The translations under genes were made by a program, and so were the position numbers. A DNA stretch of 64,000 bases, from the NCBI RefSeq assembly GCF_000003605.2, contig NW_003134283.1:1-64000 (forward strand), read 5' to 3'. The DNA comes from Saccoglossus kowalevskii (lineage: Eukaryota > Hemichordata > Enteropneusta > Harrimaniidae). Under the pieces are notes generated by a model. The model did not search any database and was not told where the DNA came from. It saw nothing but the letters and a program-made list of their open reading frames with translations. This document shows, piece by piece, positions 49,165-62,261 of this stretch. Each line of letters opens with the position of its first letter. The first letter of the stretch is position 1.

Positions 49165-50100
49165 CGTGCCGACGACATAAACAACTTGTTCTTGAAAATT
49201 AGAAGGATTTTGAAAACTTGTTATTAAATTAAAATAGTTACAACAATTCCGCGATTTTCCACTATAAATGATTGACATCACAGTAAGAAAGAATGCAGGA
49301 ACGTTGTTTTATATGTTTTACATGTGTGTGATGAAAAAAAATTTAACAGCTCGATTACTGAGGGAGTCTCACATGCAAGTACTAACCACGCCCGATTGTG
49401 CTTTACTTTAAGCATTTGTCGGTATCCTAACCACACAGCTGCACGGATTATATGAATTTAAGCCGATTTGGCGGCTATTTCATGTTTGTGCATGTTTTAA
49501 AATCGATATCGCTGGCACAGGTAACTTGTAGAATTGACCTATGACCTCTACATACTTGGAGTAACAGTACGGTAATTTAACAGTATTTAACAAAACTATT
49601 TATTCACATTTTCGAACTTTTAACTATGAAACTTGTTAATATGATATCGCAGGTACCAATTCCGACTGAAACTACCAACTTTACAATCGCTTTTCACAAG
49701 TTTGTAACCAATTTTTGTCGATTTTTCGGTTGGCTGTTGTGATAATCTGCTTATATATGAGGCATTATCGATACATTTACTTAATGTTTTCAACATTTAA
49801 CTGCGGGGTTGTCATTACAATGACTTAGGATAAATATACAAGCTTCTTCGCCAACATTTCGTTCGTTTTTTCAACTTTGCACCCTGTTTTCTAACAGTTT
49901 ACAGTCAGCTCATGTAAACATCTATAGGCAGCTTTCAACTGATTTTATCAAATTTGCCGACTTTACAACTGCGCGTTTCTATATGCCAACAACTTAGGTC
50001 ATACATACGAATACATCTACCAACTTTGTAATAACTTTGCACAACTTTGCAATCACTTTAAACAACTTTGAACCGTGTGTTAACAGCTTAAAACCCACTA
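49165..50100 (+). repeat. Monomer U52 (936 bp, group A)
   Basis: Has AACTTGTTATTAAATT, AATTTAACAGCTCG, TTTAAGCATTTG, GGTATCCTAACC with GCTGCACGG, ACTTGTAGAATTG, ATATCGCAGG and CACAAGTTTG. Confidence 0.93.
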
Positions 50101-51038
50101 CGTGCCGACGACATAAACAACTTGTTCTTGACAATTAGAAGGATTTTGAAAACTTTTTATTAAATTAAAATAGTTACAACAATTCCGCGATTTTCCACTA
50201 TAAATGATTGACATCACAGTAAGAAAGAATGCAGGAACGTTGTTTTATATGTTTTACATGTGTTTGATGAAAAAAAATTCAACAGATCGTTTACTGAGGG
50301 AGTCTCCCATGCAAGTACTAACCACGCCCGTTTGTGCTTTACTTTAAACATTTGTCGGTGACCTAACCACATAGCTACAAGGATTATTTGAAATTAAGCC
50401 GATTTTGCGGCTATTTCATGTTTTTGCATGTTTTAAAATCGATATCGCTGGCACAAGTAACTTCTAGAATTGACCTATGACCTCTATATACTTGGAGTTA
50501 CAGTACGGTAATTTAAACAGTATTTAAAAAAAATATTTATTCACATTTTCGAAACTTTTAACTAAGAGACTTGTTAATATGATATCACAGGTACCAATTC
50601 CGAATGAAACTACCAACTTTACAATCGCTTTTTACAACTTTGTAACCATTTTTTGTCGATTTTTCGATTGGCTGTTGTGATAATCTGCCTATATATGAGG
50701 CATTATCGATACATATACTTAATGTTTTCAACATTTAACTGCGGGGTTGTCATTACAATGACGTAGGATAAATATACAAGCTTCTTCGCCAACATTTCGT
50801 TCGTTTTTTCAACTTTGCACCCTGTTTTCTAACAGTTTACAGTCAGCTCATGTGAACTACTATAGGCAGCTTTCAACTGATTTTATTAAATTTGTCGACT
50901 TTACAACTGCGCGTTTCTATATGCCAACAACTTAGGTCATACATACGAATACATCTACCAACTTTGTAATAACTTTGCACAAATTTGCAATCACTTTAAA
51001 CAACTTTGAACGGTGTGTTAATAGCTTAAAACCCACTA
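50101..51038 (+). repeat. Monomer U53 (938 bp)
   Basis: Has CTTGACAATTAG, CAACAGATCG, CCGTTTGTGC, CATAGCTACAAGG and CCGATTTTGCGG. The second half (AACTAAGAGAC, GCCTATATATG, GACGTAGGATAAA, GAACTACTATAGG) is repeated in U54. Confidence 0.93.
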
Positions 51039-51976
51039 CGTGCCGACGACATAAACAACTTGTTCTTGAAAATTAGAAGGATTTTGAAAACTTTTTATTA
51101 AATTAAAATAGTTACAACAATTCCGCGATTTTCCGCTATAAATAATTGACATCACAGTAAGAAAGAATGCAGGAACGTTGTTTTTATATGTTTTACATGT
51201 GTGTGATGAAAAAAAAATTCAACAGCTCGTTTACTGAGGGAGTCTCCCATGCAAGTACTAACCAGGCCCGATTGGGCTTTACTTTAAACATTTGTCGGTG
51301 ACCTAACCACATAGCTACAAGGATTATTTTAAATTAAGCCGAATTGGCCGCTATTTCATGTTTTTCCATGTTTTAAAATCGATATTGCTGGCACATGTAA
51401 CTTCTAGAATTGACCTATGACCTCGACATACTTGGAGTAACAGTACGGTAATTTAACAGTTTTTAACAAAAATATTTATTCACATTTTCGAACTTTTAAC
51501 TAAGAGACTTGTTAATATGATATCACAGGTACCAATTCCGAATGAAACTACCAACTTTACAATCGCTTTTTACAACTTTGTAACCATTTTTTGTCGATTT
51601 TTCGATTGGCTGTTGTGATAATCTGCCTATATATGAGGCATTATCGATACATATACTTAATGTTTTCAACATTTAACTGCGGGGTTGTCATTACAATGAC
51701 GTAGGATAAATATACAAGCTTCTTCGCCAACATTTCGTTCGTTTTTTCAACTTTGCACCCTGTTTTCTAACAGTTTACAGTCAGCTCATGTGAACTACTA
51801 TAGGCAGCTTTCAACTGATTTTATTAAATTTGTCGACTTTACAACTGCGCGTTTCTATATGCCAACAACTTAGGTCATACATACGAATACATCTACCAAC
51901 TTTGTAATAACTTTGCACAAATTTGCAATCACTTTAAACAACTTTGAACGGTGTGTTAACAGCTTAAAACCCACTA
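51039..51976 (+). repeat. Monomer U54 (938 bp, group C)
   Basis: Group C front (GATTGGGCTTTAC, GAATTGGCCGC, TTTTTCCATG, GGCACATGTAAC, CCTCGACATAC) joined to a second half almost identical to that of U53, including GCACAAATTTGC. Confidence 0.93.
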
Positions 51977-52915
51977 CGTGCCGACGACATAAACAACTTG
52001 TTCTTGAAAATTAGAAAGATTTTGAAAACTTTTTATTAAATTAAAATAGTTACAACAATTCCGCGATTTGCCGCTATAAATGATTGACATCACAGTAAGA
52101 AAGAAAGAATGCAGGAACGTTGTTTTATATGTTTTACATGTGTGTGATGAAAAAAAATTCAACAGCTTGTTTACTGAGGGAGTCTCCCATGCAAGGACTA
52201 ACCAGGCCCGATTGAGCTTTACTTTAAACATTTGTCGGTGACCTTACCGCATAGCTGCAAGGATTATTTGAAACTAAGCCGAATTGGCGGCTATTTCATG
52301 ATTTTGCATGTTTTAAAATCGATATTGCTGGCACAGGTAACTTCTAGAATTCATCTATGACCTCTACATACTTGGAGTAACAGTACGGTAATTTAACAGT
52401 TTTTAACAAAAATATTTATTCATATTTTCGAACTTTTAACTATGAGACTTGTTAATATGATATCACAGGTACCAATTCCGAATGAAACTACCAACTTTAC
52501 AATCGCTTTTCACAACTTTGTAACTAATTATTGTCGATTTTCAGTTGGCTGTTGTGATAATCTGCTTATATGTGAGGCATCATCGATACATTTACTTAAT
52601 GTTTTCAACATTTAACTGCGGGGTTGTCATTACAATGACTTAGAATAAATATACAAGCTTCTTCGCCAACATTTCGTTCGTTTTTTCAACTTTGCACACT
52701 GTTTTCTAACAGTTTACAGTCAGCTCATGTGAACTTCTATAGGCAGCTTTCAACTGATTTTATTAAATTTGTCGACTTTACAACTGCGCGTTTCTATATG
52801 CCAACAACTTAGGTCATACTTACGAATACATCTACCAACTTTGTAATAAATTTGCACAACTTTGCAATCACTTTAAACAACTTTGAACGGTGTGTTAATA
52901 GCTTAAAACCCACTA
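51977..52915 (+). repeat. Monomer U55 (939 bp, group C2)
   Basis: Has AGAAAGAAAGAATG (one extra GAAA), CAAGGACTAACC, GATTGAGCTTTAC, GACCTTACCGCATAGC and GAATTCATCTATGACC, and AATTATTGTCGATTTTCAG as in U3. Has GGCATCATCGATAC. Confidence 0.93.
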
Positions 52916-53848
52916 CGTGCCGACGACATAAACAACTTGTTCTTGAAAATTAGAAGGATTTTGAAAACTTTTTATTAAATTAAAATAGTTACAACAATTC
53001 CGCGATTTTCCGCTATAAATAATTGACATCACAATAAGAAAGAATGCAGGAACGTTGTTTTATATGTTTTACATGTGTGTGATGAAAAAAAATTCAACAG
53101 CTTGTTTACTGAGGGATTCTCCCATGCAAGGACTAACCACGCCCGATTGTGCTTTACTTTAAACATTTGTCGGTGACCTTACCGCATAGCTGCAAGGATT
53201 ATTTAAATAGCCGAATTGGCCGCTATTTCATCTTTTTGCATGTTTTAAAATCGATATTGCTGGCACAGGTAACTTCTAGAATTGACCTATGACCTCTACA
53301 TACTTGGAGTAACAGTACTGTAATTTAACAGTTTTTAACAAAAATATTTATTCACATTTTCGAACTTTTAACTATGAGACTTGTTAATATGATATCACAG
53401 GTACCAATTCCGAATGAAACTACCAACTTTACAATCGCTTTTCACAACTTTGTAACCTTTTTTGTCGATTTTTCGATTGGCTGTTGTGATAATCTGCTTA
53501 TATATGAGGCATTATCGATACATATACTTAATGTTTTCAACATTTAACTGCGGGGTTGTCATTACAATGACTTAGGATAAATCTAGAAGCATCTTCGCCA
53601 ACATTTCGTTCGTTTTTTTCAACTTTGCACCCTGTTTTCTAACAGTTTACAGTCAGCTCATGTGAACATCTATAGGCAGCTTTCAACTGATTTTATTAAA
53701 TTTGTCGACTTTGCAACTGCGCATTTCTTTATGCCAACAACTTAGGTCATACAAACGAATACATCTACCAACTTTGTAATAACTTTGCACAACTTTGCAA
53801 TCACTTTAAACAACTTTGAACGGTGTGTTAATAGCTTAAAACCCACTA
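52916..53848 (+). repeat. Monomer U56 (933 bp, group C)
   Basis: Has ATCACAATAAG, GAGGGATTCTCC, CAAGGACTAACC, TTATTTAAATAGCCG, TTTCATCTTTTTGC and AGTACTGTAATTT. The tail has GATAAATCTAGAAGC and GCGCATTTCTTTATG. Confidence 0.93.
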
Positions 53849-53932
53849 CGTGCCGACGACATAAACAACTTGTTCTTGAAAATTAGAAGGATTTTGAAAA
53901 CTTTTTATTAAATTAAAATAGTTACAACAATT

Positions 53933-53952
53933 CCGCGATTTTCCGCGATTTT
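53933..53952 (+). repeat. 10-bp tandem duplication CCGCGATTTT
   Basis: CCGCGATTTT is present twice in a row before CCGCTATAAA; all other units have one copy. Private to U57. Confidence 0.9.
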
Positions 53953-54719
53953 CCGCTATAAATAATTGACATCACAGTAAGAAAGAATGCAGGAACGTTG
54001 TTTTATATGTTTTACATGTGTGTGATGAAAAAAAAATCAACAGCTTGTTTACTGAGGGAGTCTCCCATGCAAGTACTAACCACGCACGATTGTGCTTTAC
54101 TTTAAAAATTTTTCAGTATACTAACCACACAGGTGCATCAATTATTTGAATTTAAGCCGATTTGACGGCTATTTCATGTTTTTGCATGTTTTAAAATCAA
54201 TATCGCTGGCACAGGTAACTTCTAGAATTGACCTATGACCTCTACATACTTGGAGTAACAGTACGGTAATTTAACAGTATTTAACAAAACTATTTATTCA
54301 CATTTTCGAACTTTTAACTATGAGACTTGTTAATATGATATCACAGGTACCAATTCCGAATGAAACTACCAACTTTACCATCGCTTTTCACAACTTTGTA
54401 ACTATTATTTGTCGTTTTTTCGGTTGGCTGTTGTGATAATCTGCTTATATATGAGGCATTATCGATACATATACTTAATGTTTTCAACATTTAACTGCGG
54501 GGTTGTCATTACAATGACTTAGGATAAATCTACAAGCATCTTCGCCAACATTTCGTTCGTTTTTTTCAACTTTGCACCCTGTTTTCTAACAGTTTACAGT
54601 CAGCTCATGTGAACATCTATAGGCAGCTTTCAACTGATTTTATTAAATTTGTCGACTTTACAACTGCGCGTTTCTATATGCCAACAACTTAGGTCATACA
54701 TACGAATACATCTACCAAC

Positions 54720-54751
54720 TTTGTAATAACTTTAAACAACTTTGAACGGTG
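54720..54751 (+). other. 21-bp deletion in tract B of U57
   Basis: TTTGTAATAACTTTAAAC replaces the longer form. Two of the five CTTT runs are gone and the lost 21 bp equals two 10.5-bp spacings, so the remaining runs stay in phase. ACTTT flanks both ends, fitting slippage or short-repeat deletion. Confidence 0.85.
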
Positions 54752-54774
54752 TGTTAATAGCTTAAAACTCACTA

Positions 54775-55711
54775 CGTGCCGACGACATAAACAACTTGTT
54801 CTTGAAAATTAGAAGGATTTTGAAAACTTTTTATTAAATTAAAATAGTTACAACAATTCCGCGATTTTCCGCTATAAAAAATTGACATCACAGTAAGAAA
54901 GAATGCAGGAACGTTGTTTTATATGTTTTACATGTGTGTGATGAAAAAGAAATTCAACAGCTTGTTTACTGAGGGAGTCTCACATGCAAGTACTAACCAG
55001 GCCCGATTGTGCTTTACTTTAAACATTTGTCGGTGACCTAACCACATAGCTGCAAGGATTATTTGAAACTAAGCCGAATTGGCGGCTATTTCATGGTTTT
55101 GCATGTTTTAAAATCGATATTGCTGGCACAGGTAACTTCTAGAATTCATCTATGACCTCTACATACTTGGAGTAACAGTACGGTAATTTAACAGTTTTTA
55201 ACAAAAATATTTATTCACATTTTCGAACTTTTAACTATGAGACTTGTTAATATGATATCACAGGTACCAATTCCGAATGAAACTACCAACTTTACAATCG
55301 CTTTTCACAACTTTGTAACTAATTATTGACGATTTTAAGTTGGCTGTTGTGATAATCTGCTTATATATGAGGCATTATCGATACATTTACTTAATGTTTT
55401 CAACATTTAACTGCGGGGTTGTTATTACAATGACTTAGGATAAATATACAAGCTTCTGCGCCAACATTTCTTTCGTTTCTTCAACTTTGCACACTGTTAT
55501 CTAACAGTTTACAGTCAGCTCATGTAAACATCTATAGGCAGCTTCCAACTGATTTTATTAAATTTGTCGACTTTACAACTGCGCGTTTCTATATGCCAAC
55601 AACTTAGGTCATACATACAAATACATCTACCAACTTTGTAATAACTTTGCACAATTTTGCAATCACTTTAAACAACTTTGAACGGTGTGTTAACAGCTTA
55701 AAACCCCACTA
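54775..55711 (+). repeat. Monomer U58 (937 bp, group C2)
   Basis: Has ATAAAAAATTGACATC and GAAAAAGAAATTC. From GAATTCATCTATG to its end it matches U40 (ATTGACGATTTTAAG, GTTATTACAATGAC, CTTCTGCGCC, CTGTTATCTAAC), 18 units away. Confidence 0.93.
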
Positions 55712-56646
55712 CGTGCCGACGACATAAACAACTTGTTCTTGAAAATTAGAAGGATTTTGAAAACTTTTTATTAAATTAAAATAGTTACAACAATTCCGCG
55801 ATTTTCCACTATAAATGATTGACATCACAGTAAGAAAGAATGCAGGAACGTTGTTTTATATGTTTTACATGTGTGTGATGAAAAAAAATTCAACAGCTCG
55901 ATTACTGAGGGAGTCTCACATGCAAGTACTTACCACGCCCGATTGTGCTTTACTTTAAACATTTGTCGGTGACCTAACCACACAGCTGCATGGATTATTT
56001 GAAATTAAGCCGATTTGGCGGCTATTTCATGTTTTTGCATGTTTTAAAATCGATATCGCTGGCACAGGTAACTTCTAGAATTGACCTGTGACCTTTACAT
56101 ACTTGGAGTTACAGTACGGTAAATTAACAGTATTTAAACAAATATTTATAGACATTTTCGAACTTTTAACTATGAGACTTGTTAATATGATATCACAGGT
56201 ACCAATTCCGAATGAAACTACCAACTTTACAATCGGTTTTCACAACTTTGTAACCATTTTTTGTCGATTTTTCGGTTGGCTGTTGTGATAATCTGCTTAT
56301 ATATGAGGCATTATCGATACATTTACTTAATGTTTTCAACATTTAACTGCGGGGTTGTTATTACAATGACTTAGGATAAATATACAAGCTTCTGCGCCAA
56401 CATTTCTTTCGTTTCTTCAACTTTGCACACTGTTTTCTAACAGTTTACAGTCTGCTCATGTGAACATCTATAGGCAGCTGTCAACTGATTTTATCAAATT
56501 TGTCGACTTTACAACTGTGCGTTTCTATATGCCAACAACTTAGGTCATACATACGAATACATCTACCAACTTTGTAATAACTTTGCACAACTTTGCAATC
56601 ACTTTAAACAACTTTGAACGGTGTGTTAACAGCTTAAAACCCACTA
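55712..56646 (+). repeat. Monomer U59 (935 bp, group A)
   Basis: DR1 keeps both half-sites but has G as spacer (TGACCTGTGACCT). GAGTTACAG leaves the 66-codon frame open. Has TTTATAGACATTTTCG, a damaged dyad (GTTATTACAATGAC) and CTTCTGCGCC from the U58 type. Confidence 0.93.
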
Positions 56647-57583
56647 CGTGCCGACGACATAAACAACTTGTTCTTGAAAATTAGAAGGATTTTGAAAACT
56701 TTTTATTAAATTAAAATAGTTACAACAATTCCGCGATTTTCCACTATAAGTGATTGACATCACAGTAAGAAAAAATGCAGGAACGTTGTTTTATATGTTT
56801 TACATGTGTGTGATGAAAATAAATTCAACAGCTTGTTTACTGAGGGAGTCTCCCATGCAAGTACTAACCACGCACGATTGTGCTTTACTTTAAACATTTG
56901 TCGGTATCCTAACCACACAGGTGCATCAATTATTTGAATTTAAGCCGATTTGGCGGCTATTTCATGTTTTTGCATGTTATAAAATCGATATCGCTGGCAC
57001 AGGTAACTTCTAGAATTGACCTATGACCTCTACATACTTGGAGTAACAGTACGGTAATTTAACAGTATTTAAAAAAAAACAATTATTCACATTTTCGAAC
57101 TTTTAACTATGAGACTTGTTAATATGATATCATAGGTACCAATTCCGAATGAAACTACCAACTTTACAATCGCTTTTCACAACTTTGTAACTAATTTTTG
57201 TCGATTTTTCGGTTGGCTGTTTTGATAATCTGCTTATATATGAGGCATTATCGATACATTTACTTAATGTTTTCAACATTTAACTGCGGGGTTGTCATTA
57301 CAATGACTTAGGATAAATATACAAGCTTCTTCGCCAACATTTCGTTCGTTTTTTCAACTTTGCACACTGTTTTCTACCAGTTTACAGTCAGCTCACGTGA
57401 ACATCTATAGGCAGCTTCCAACTGAATTTATTAAATTTGTCGACTTTACAACTGCGCGTTTCTATATGCCAACAACTTAGGTCATACATACGAATACATC
57501 TACCAACTTTGTAATAACTTTGCACAACTTTGCAATCACTTTAAACAACTTTGAACGGTGTGTTAACAGCTTAAAACCCACTA
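56647..57583 (+). repeat. Monomer U60 (937 bp, group B)
   Basis: Has CACTATAAGTGATTG, TGTTATAAAATCG, a long A-run before CAATTATTC, ATATCATAGGTACC and GGCTGTTTTGATAATC. The tail has TTTCTACCAG and GCTCACGTGAAC, shared with U61. Confidence 0.93.
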
Positions 57584-58520
57584 CCTGCCGACGACATAAA
57601 CAACTTGTTCTTGAAAATTAGAAGGATTTTGAAAACTTTTTATTAAATTAAAATAGTTACAACAATTCCGCGATTTTCCACTATAAATGATTGACATCAC
57701 AGTAAGAAAAAAATGCAGGAACGTTGTTTTATATGTTTTACATGTGTGTGATGAAAATAAATTCAACAGCTTGTTTACTGAGGGAGTCTCCCATGCAAGT
57801 ACTAACCACGCACGATTGTGCTTTACTTTAAACATTTGTCGGTATCCTAACCACACAGGTGCATCAATTATTTAAATTTAAGCCGATTTGGCGGCTATTT
57901 CATGATTTTGCATGTTTTAAAATCGATATAGCTGGCACAGGTAACTTCTAGAATTGGCCTATGACCTCTACATACTTGGAGTAACAGTACGGTAATTTAA
58001 CAGTATTTAACAAAACAATTTATTCACATTTTCGAACTTTTAACTATGAGACTTGTTAATATGATATCACAGGTACCAATTCCGACTGAAACTACCAACT
58101 TTACAATCGCTTTTCACAACTTTGTAACTAATTTTTGTCGATTTTTCGGTTGGCTGTTTTGATAATCTGCTTATATATGAGGCATTATCGATACATTTAC
58201 TTAGTGTTTTCAACATTTAACTGCGGGGTTGTCATTACAATGACTTAGGATAAATATACAAGCTTCTTCGCCAACATTTCGTTCGTTTTTTCAACTTTGC
58301 ACACTGTTTTCTACCAGTTTACAGTCAGCTCACGTGAACATCTATAGGCAGCTTTCAACTGATTTTATTAAAATTGTATACTTTACAACTGCGCGTTTCT
58401 ATATGCCAACAACTTAGGTCATACATACGAATACATCTACCAACTTTGTAATAACTTTGCACAACTTTGCAATCACTTTAAACAACTTTGAACGGTGTGT
58501 TAACAGCTTAAAACCCACTA
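57584..58520 (+). repeat. Monomer U61 (937 bp, group B)
   Basis: The core is altered (CTACCTGCCG). DR1 is damaged (TGGCCTATGACCT). Has CATGATTTTGC, ATATAGCTGGC and TTAGTGTTTTC. The tail has TTTCTACCAG, GCTCACGTGAAC and AATTGTATACTTTAC. Confidence 0.93.
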
Positions 58521-59456
58521 CGTGCCGACGACATAAACAACTTGTTCTTGAAAATTAGAAGGATTTTGAAAACTTTTTATTAAATTAAAATAGTTACAAC
58601 AATTCCGCGATTTTCCACTATAAATGATTGACATCACAGTAAGAAAAAATGCAGGAACGTTGTTTTATATGTTTTACATGTGTGTGATGAAAATAAATTC
58701 AACAGCTTGTTTACTGAGGGAGTCTCCCATGCAAGTACTAACCACGCACGATTGTGCTTTACTTTAAACATTTGTCGGTATCCTAACCACACAGGTGCAT
58801 CAATTATTTAAATTTAAGCCGATTTGGCGGCTATTTCATGTTTTTGCATGTTTTAAAATCGATATCGCTGGCACAGGTAACTTCTAGAATTGACCTATGA
58901 CCTCTACATACTTGGAGTAACAGTACGGTAATTTAACAGTATTTAACAAAACTATTTATTCACATTTTCGAACTTTTAACTATGAGACTTGTTAATATGA
59001 TATCACAGGTACCAATTCCGACTGAAACTACCAACTTTACAATCGCTTTTCACAACTTTGTAACTAATTTTTGTCGATTTTTCGGTTGGCTGTTGTGATA
59101 ATCTGCTTATATATGAGGCATTATCGACACATTTACTTAATGTTTTCAACATTTAACTGCGGGGTTGTCATTACAATGACTTAGGATAAATATACAAGCT
59201 TCTTCGCCAAAATTTCGTTCGTTTTTTAAATTTTGCACACTGTTTTCTAACAGTTTACAGTCAGCTCATGTGAACATCTATAGGCAGCTTTCAACTGATT
59301 TTATTAAAATTGTCGACTTTACAACTGCGCGTTTCTATATGCCAACAACTTAGGTCATACATACGAATACATCTACCAACTTTGTAATAACTTTGCACAA
59401 CTTTGCAATCACTTTAAACAACTTTGAACGGTGTGTTAACAGCTTAAAACCCACTA
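58521..59456 (+). repeat. Monomer U62 (936 bp, group B)
   Basis: Standard group B unit with ATTTAAATTTAAGCC, CCGACTGAAAC and CGACACATTT. The tail has GCCAAAATTTCG and TTTTAAATTTTGC. Confidence 0.93.
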
Positions 59457-60392
59457 CGTGCCGACGACATAAACAACTTGTTCTTGAAAATTAGAAGGAT
59501 TTTGAAAACTTTTCACAAAATTAAAATAGTTACAACAATTCCGCGATTTTCCACTATAAATGATTGACATCACAGTAAGAAAGAATGCAGGAACGTTGTT
59601 TTATATGTTTTACATGTGTGTGATGAAAAAAAATTCAACAGCTCGCTTACTGAGGGAGTCTCACATGCAAGTACTAACCACACCCGATTGTGCTTTACTT
59701 TAAACATTTGTCGGTGACCTAACCACACAGCTGCACGGATTATATGAAATTAAGCCGATTTGGCGGTTATTTCATGTTTGTGCATGTTTTAAAATCGATA
59801 TCGCTGGCACAGGTAACTTCTAGAATTGACCTATGACCTCTACATACTTGGAGTAAGAGTACGGTAATTTAACAGTATTTAAAAAAAACAATTATTCACA
59901 TTTTCGAACTTTTAACTATGAGACTTGTTAATATGATATCACAGGTAATAATTCCGAATGAAACTACCAACTTTACAATCGCTTTTCACAACTTTGTAAC
60001 TAATTTTTGTCGATTTTTCGGTTGGCTGTTGTGATAATCTGCTTATATATGAGGCATTATCGACACATTTACTTAATGTTTTCAACATTTAACTGCGGGG
60101 TTGTCATTACAATGACTTAGGATAAATATACAAGCTTCTTCGCCAACATTTCGTTCGTTTTTTCAACTTTGCACACTGTTTTCTAACAGTTTAAAGTCAG
60201 CTCATGTGAACATCTATAGGCAGCTTTCAACTGATTTTATTAAAATTGTCGACTTTACAACTGCGCGTTTCTATATGCCAACAACTTAGGTCATACATAC
60301 GAATACATCTACCAACTTTGTAATAACTTTGCACAACTTTGCAATCACTTTAAACAACTTTGAACGGTGTGTTAACAGCTTAAAACCCACTA
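59457..60392 (+). repeat. Monomer U63 (936 bp, group A)
   Basis: Has AACTTTTCACAAAATTAAAA for the usual TTATTAAATT, CAGCTCGCTTACTG, GGCGGTTATTTC, GAGTAAGAGTACGG and CAGGTAATAATTCC. The tail has TTTAAAGTCAGC. Confidence 0.93.
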
Positions 60393-61328
60393 CGTGCCGA
60401 CGACATAAACAACTTGTTCTTGAAAATTAGAAGGATTTTGAAAACTTTTTATTAAATTAAAATAGTTACAACAATTCCGCGATTTTCCACTATAAATGAT
60501 TGACATCACAGTAAGAAAGAATGCAGGAACGTTGTTTTATATGTTTTACATGTGTGTGATGAAAAAAAATTCAACAGCTCGATTACTGAGGGAGTCTCAC
60601 ATGCAAGTACTAACCACGCCCGATTGTGCTTTACTTTAAACATTTGTCGGTGACCTAACCACACAGCTGCATGGATTATATGAAATTAAGCCGATTTGGC
60701 GGCTATTTCATGTTTGTGCATGTTTTAAAATCGATATCGCTGGCACAGGTAACTTCTAGAATTGACCTATGACCTCTACATACTTGGAGTAACAGTACGG
60801 TAATTTAACAGTATTTAACAAAACTATTTATTCACATTTTCGAACTTTTAACTATGAGACTTGTTAATATGATATCACAGGTACCAATTCCGACTGAAAC
60901 TACCAACTTTACAATCGCTTTTCACAACTTTGTAACTAATTTTTGTCGATTTTTCGGTTGGCTGTTGTGATAATCTGCTTATATATGAGGCATTATCGAC
61001 ACATTTACTTAATGTTTTCAACATTTAACTGCGGGGTTGTCATTACAATGACTTAGGATAAATATACAAGCTTCTTCGCCAACATTTCGTTCGTTTTTTC
61101 AACTTTGCACACTGTTTTCTAACAGTTTACAGTCAGCTCATGTGAACATCTATAGGCAGCTTTCAACTGATTTTATTAAAATTGTCGACTTTACAACTGC
61201 GCGTTTCTATATGCCAACAACTTAGGTTATACATACGAATACATCTACCAACTTTGTAATAACTTTGCACAACTTTGCAATCACATTAAACAACTTTGAA
61301 CGGTGTGTTAACAGCTTAAAACCCACTA
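60393..61328 (+). repeat. Monomer U64 (936 bp, group A)
   Basis: Close to the group A consensus with CCGACTGAAAC and CGACACATTT, very like U4 but with an intact DR1. The tail has TTAGGTTATAC, which destroys the plus-strand AGGTCA site, and CACATTAAAC. Confidence 0.93.
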
Positions 61329-62261
61329 CGTGCCGACGACATAAACAACTTGTTCTTGAAAATTAGAAGGATTTTGAAAACGTTTTATTAAATTAAAATA
61401 GTTACAACAATTCCGCGATTTTCCACTATAAATGATTGACATCACAGAAAGAAAGAATGCAGGAACGTTGTTTTATAGGTTTTACATGTGTGTGATGAAA
61501 AAAAATTCAACAGCTTGTTTACTGAGGGAGTCTCCCATGCACGTACTAACCACGCCCGATTGTGCTTTACTTTAAACATTTGTCGGTGACCTAACCACAC
61601 AGGTGCATGGATTATTTGAAATTAAGCCGAATTGGTGGCTATTTCATGTTTTTGGAAGTTTTAAAATCGATATCGCTGGCACAGGTAACTTCTAGAATTG
61701 ACCTATGACCTCTACATACTTGGAGTTACAGTACGGTAATTTAACAGTATTTAAACAAATATTTATTCACATTTTCGAACTTTTAACTATGAGACTTGTT
61801 AATATGATATGACAGGTACCTATTCCGAATGAAACTACCAACTTTACAATCGCTTTTCACAACTTTGTAACCATTTTTTGTCGCTTTTCGGTTGGCTGTT
61901 GTGATAATCTGCTTATATATGAGGCATTATCGATACATTTACTTAATGTTTTCAACATTTAACTGCGGGGTTGTCATTACAATGACTTAGGATAAATATA
62001 CAAGCTTCTTCGTCAACATTTCGTTCGTTTTTCAACTTTGCACCCTGTTTTCTAATAGTTTACAGTCAGCTCATGTGAACATCTATAGGCAGCTTTCAAC
62101 TGATTTTATCAAATTTGTCGACTTTACAACTGCGCGTTTCTATATGCCAACAACTTAGGTCATACATACGAATACATCTACCAACTTTGTAATAACTTTG
62201 CACAACTTTGCAATCACTTTAAACAACTTTGAACGGCGTGTTAACAGCTTAAAACCCAGTA
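61329..62261 (+). repeat. Monomer U65 (933 bp, group E chimera)
   Basis: Begins like U29 and U30 (AAAACGTTTTATT, TTATAGGTTTTAC, CATGCACGTACT), continues like U1 (GGTGCATGGATT, GAATTGGTGGC, TTGGAAGTTTT) and then like U15 (GAGTTACAG, ATTTAAACAAATATTT). GATATGACAGG puts a stop in the 66-codon frame. Confidence 0.93.

Larger units (their letters stand above)
53849..54774 (+). repeat. Monomer U57 (926 bp, group B)
   Basis: Shortest simple unit. A 10-bp duplication near its start is offset by a 21-bp deletion in tract B. Has AAAAATTTTTCAGTATAC, ATTTGACGGC, TAAAATCAATATCGC and TTTACCATCGC. Confidence 0.93.

Noticed and set aside
57581-57856. Minus-strand frames of 63-91 codons over the variable block (also at 16248, 35929 and 51974)
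   Set aside because: They are open in a few units only and closed by single changes elsewhere. Overlapping plus-strand frames at the same place (57687-57875) are equally unsupported.
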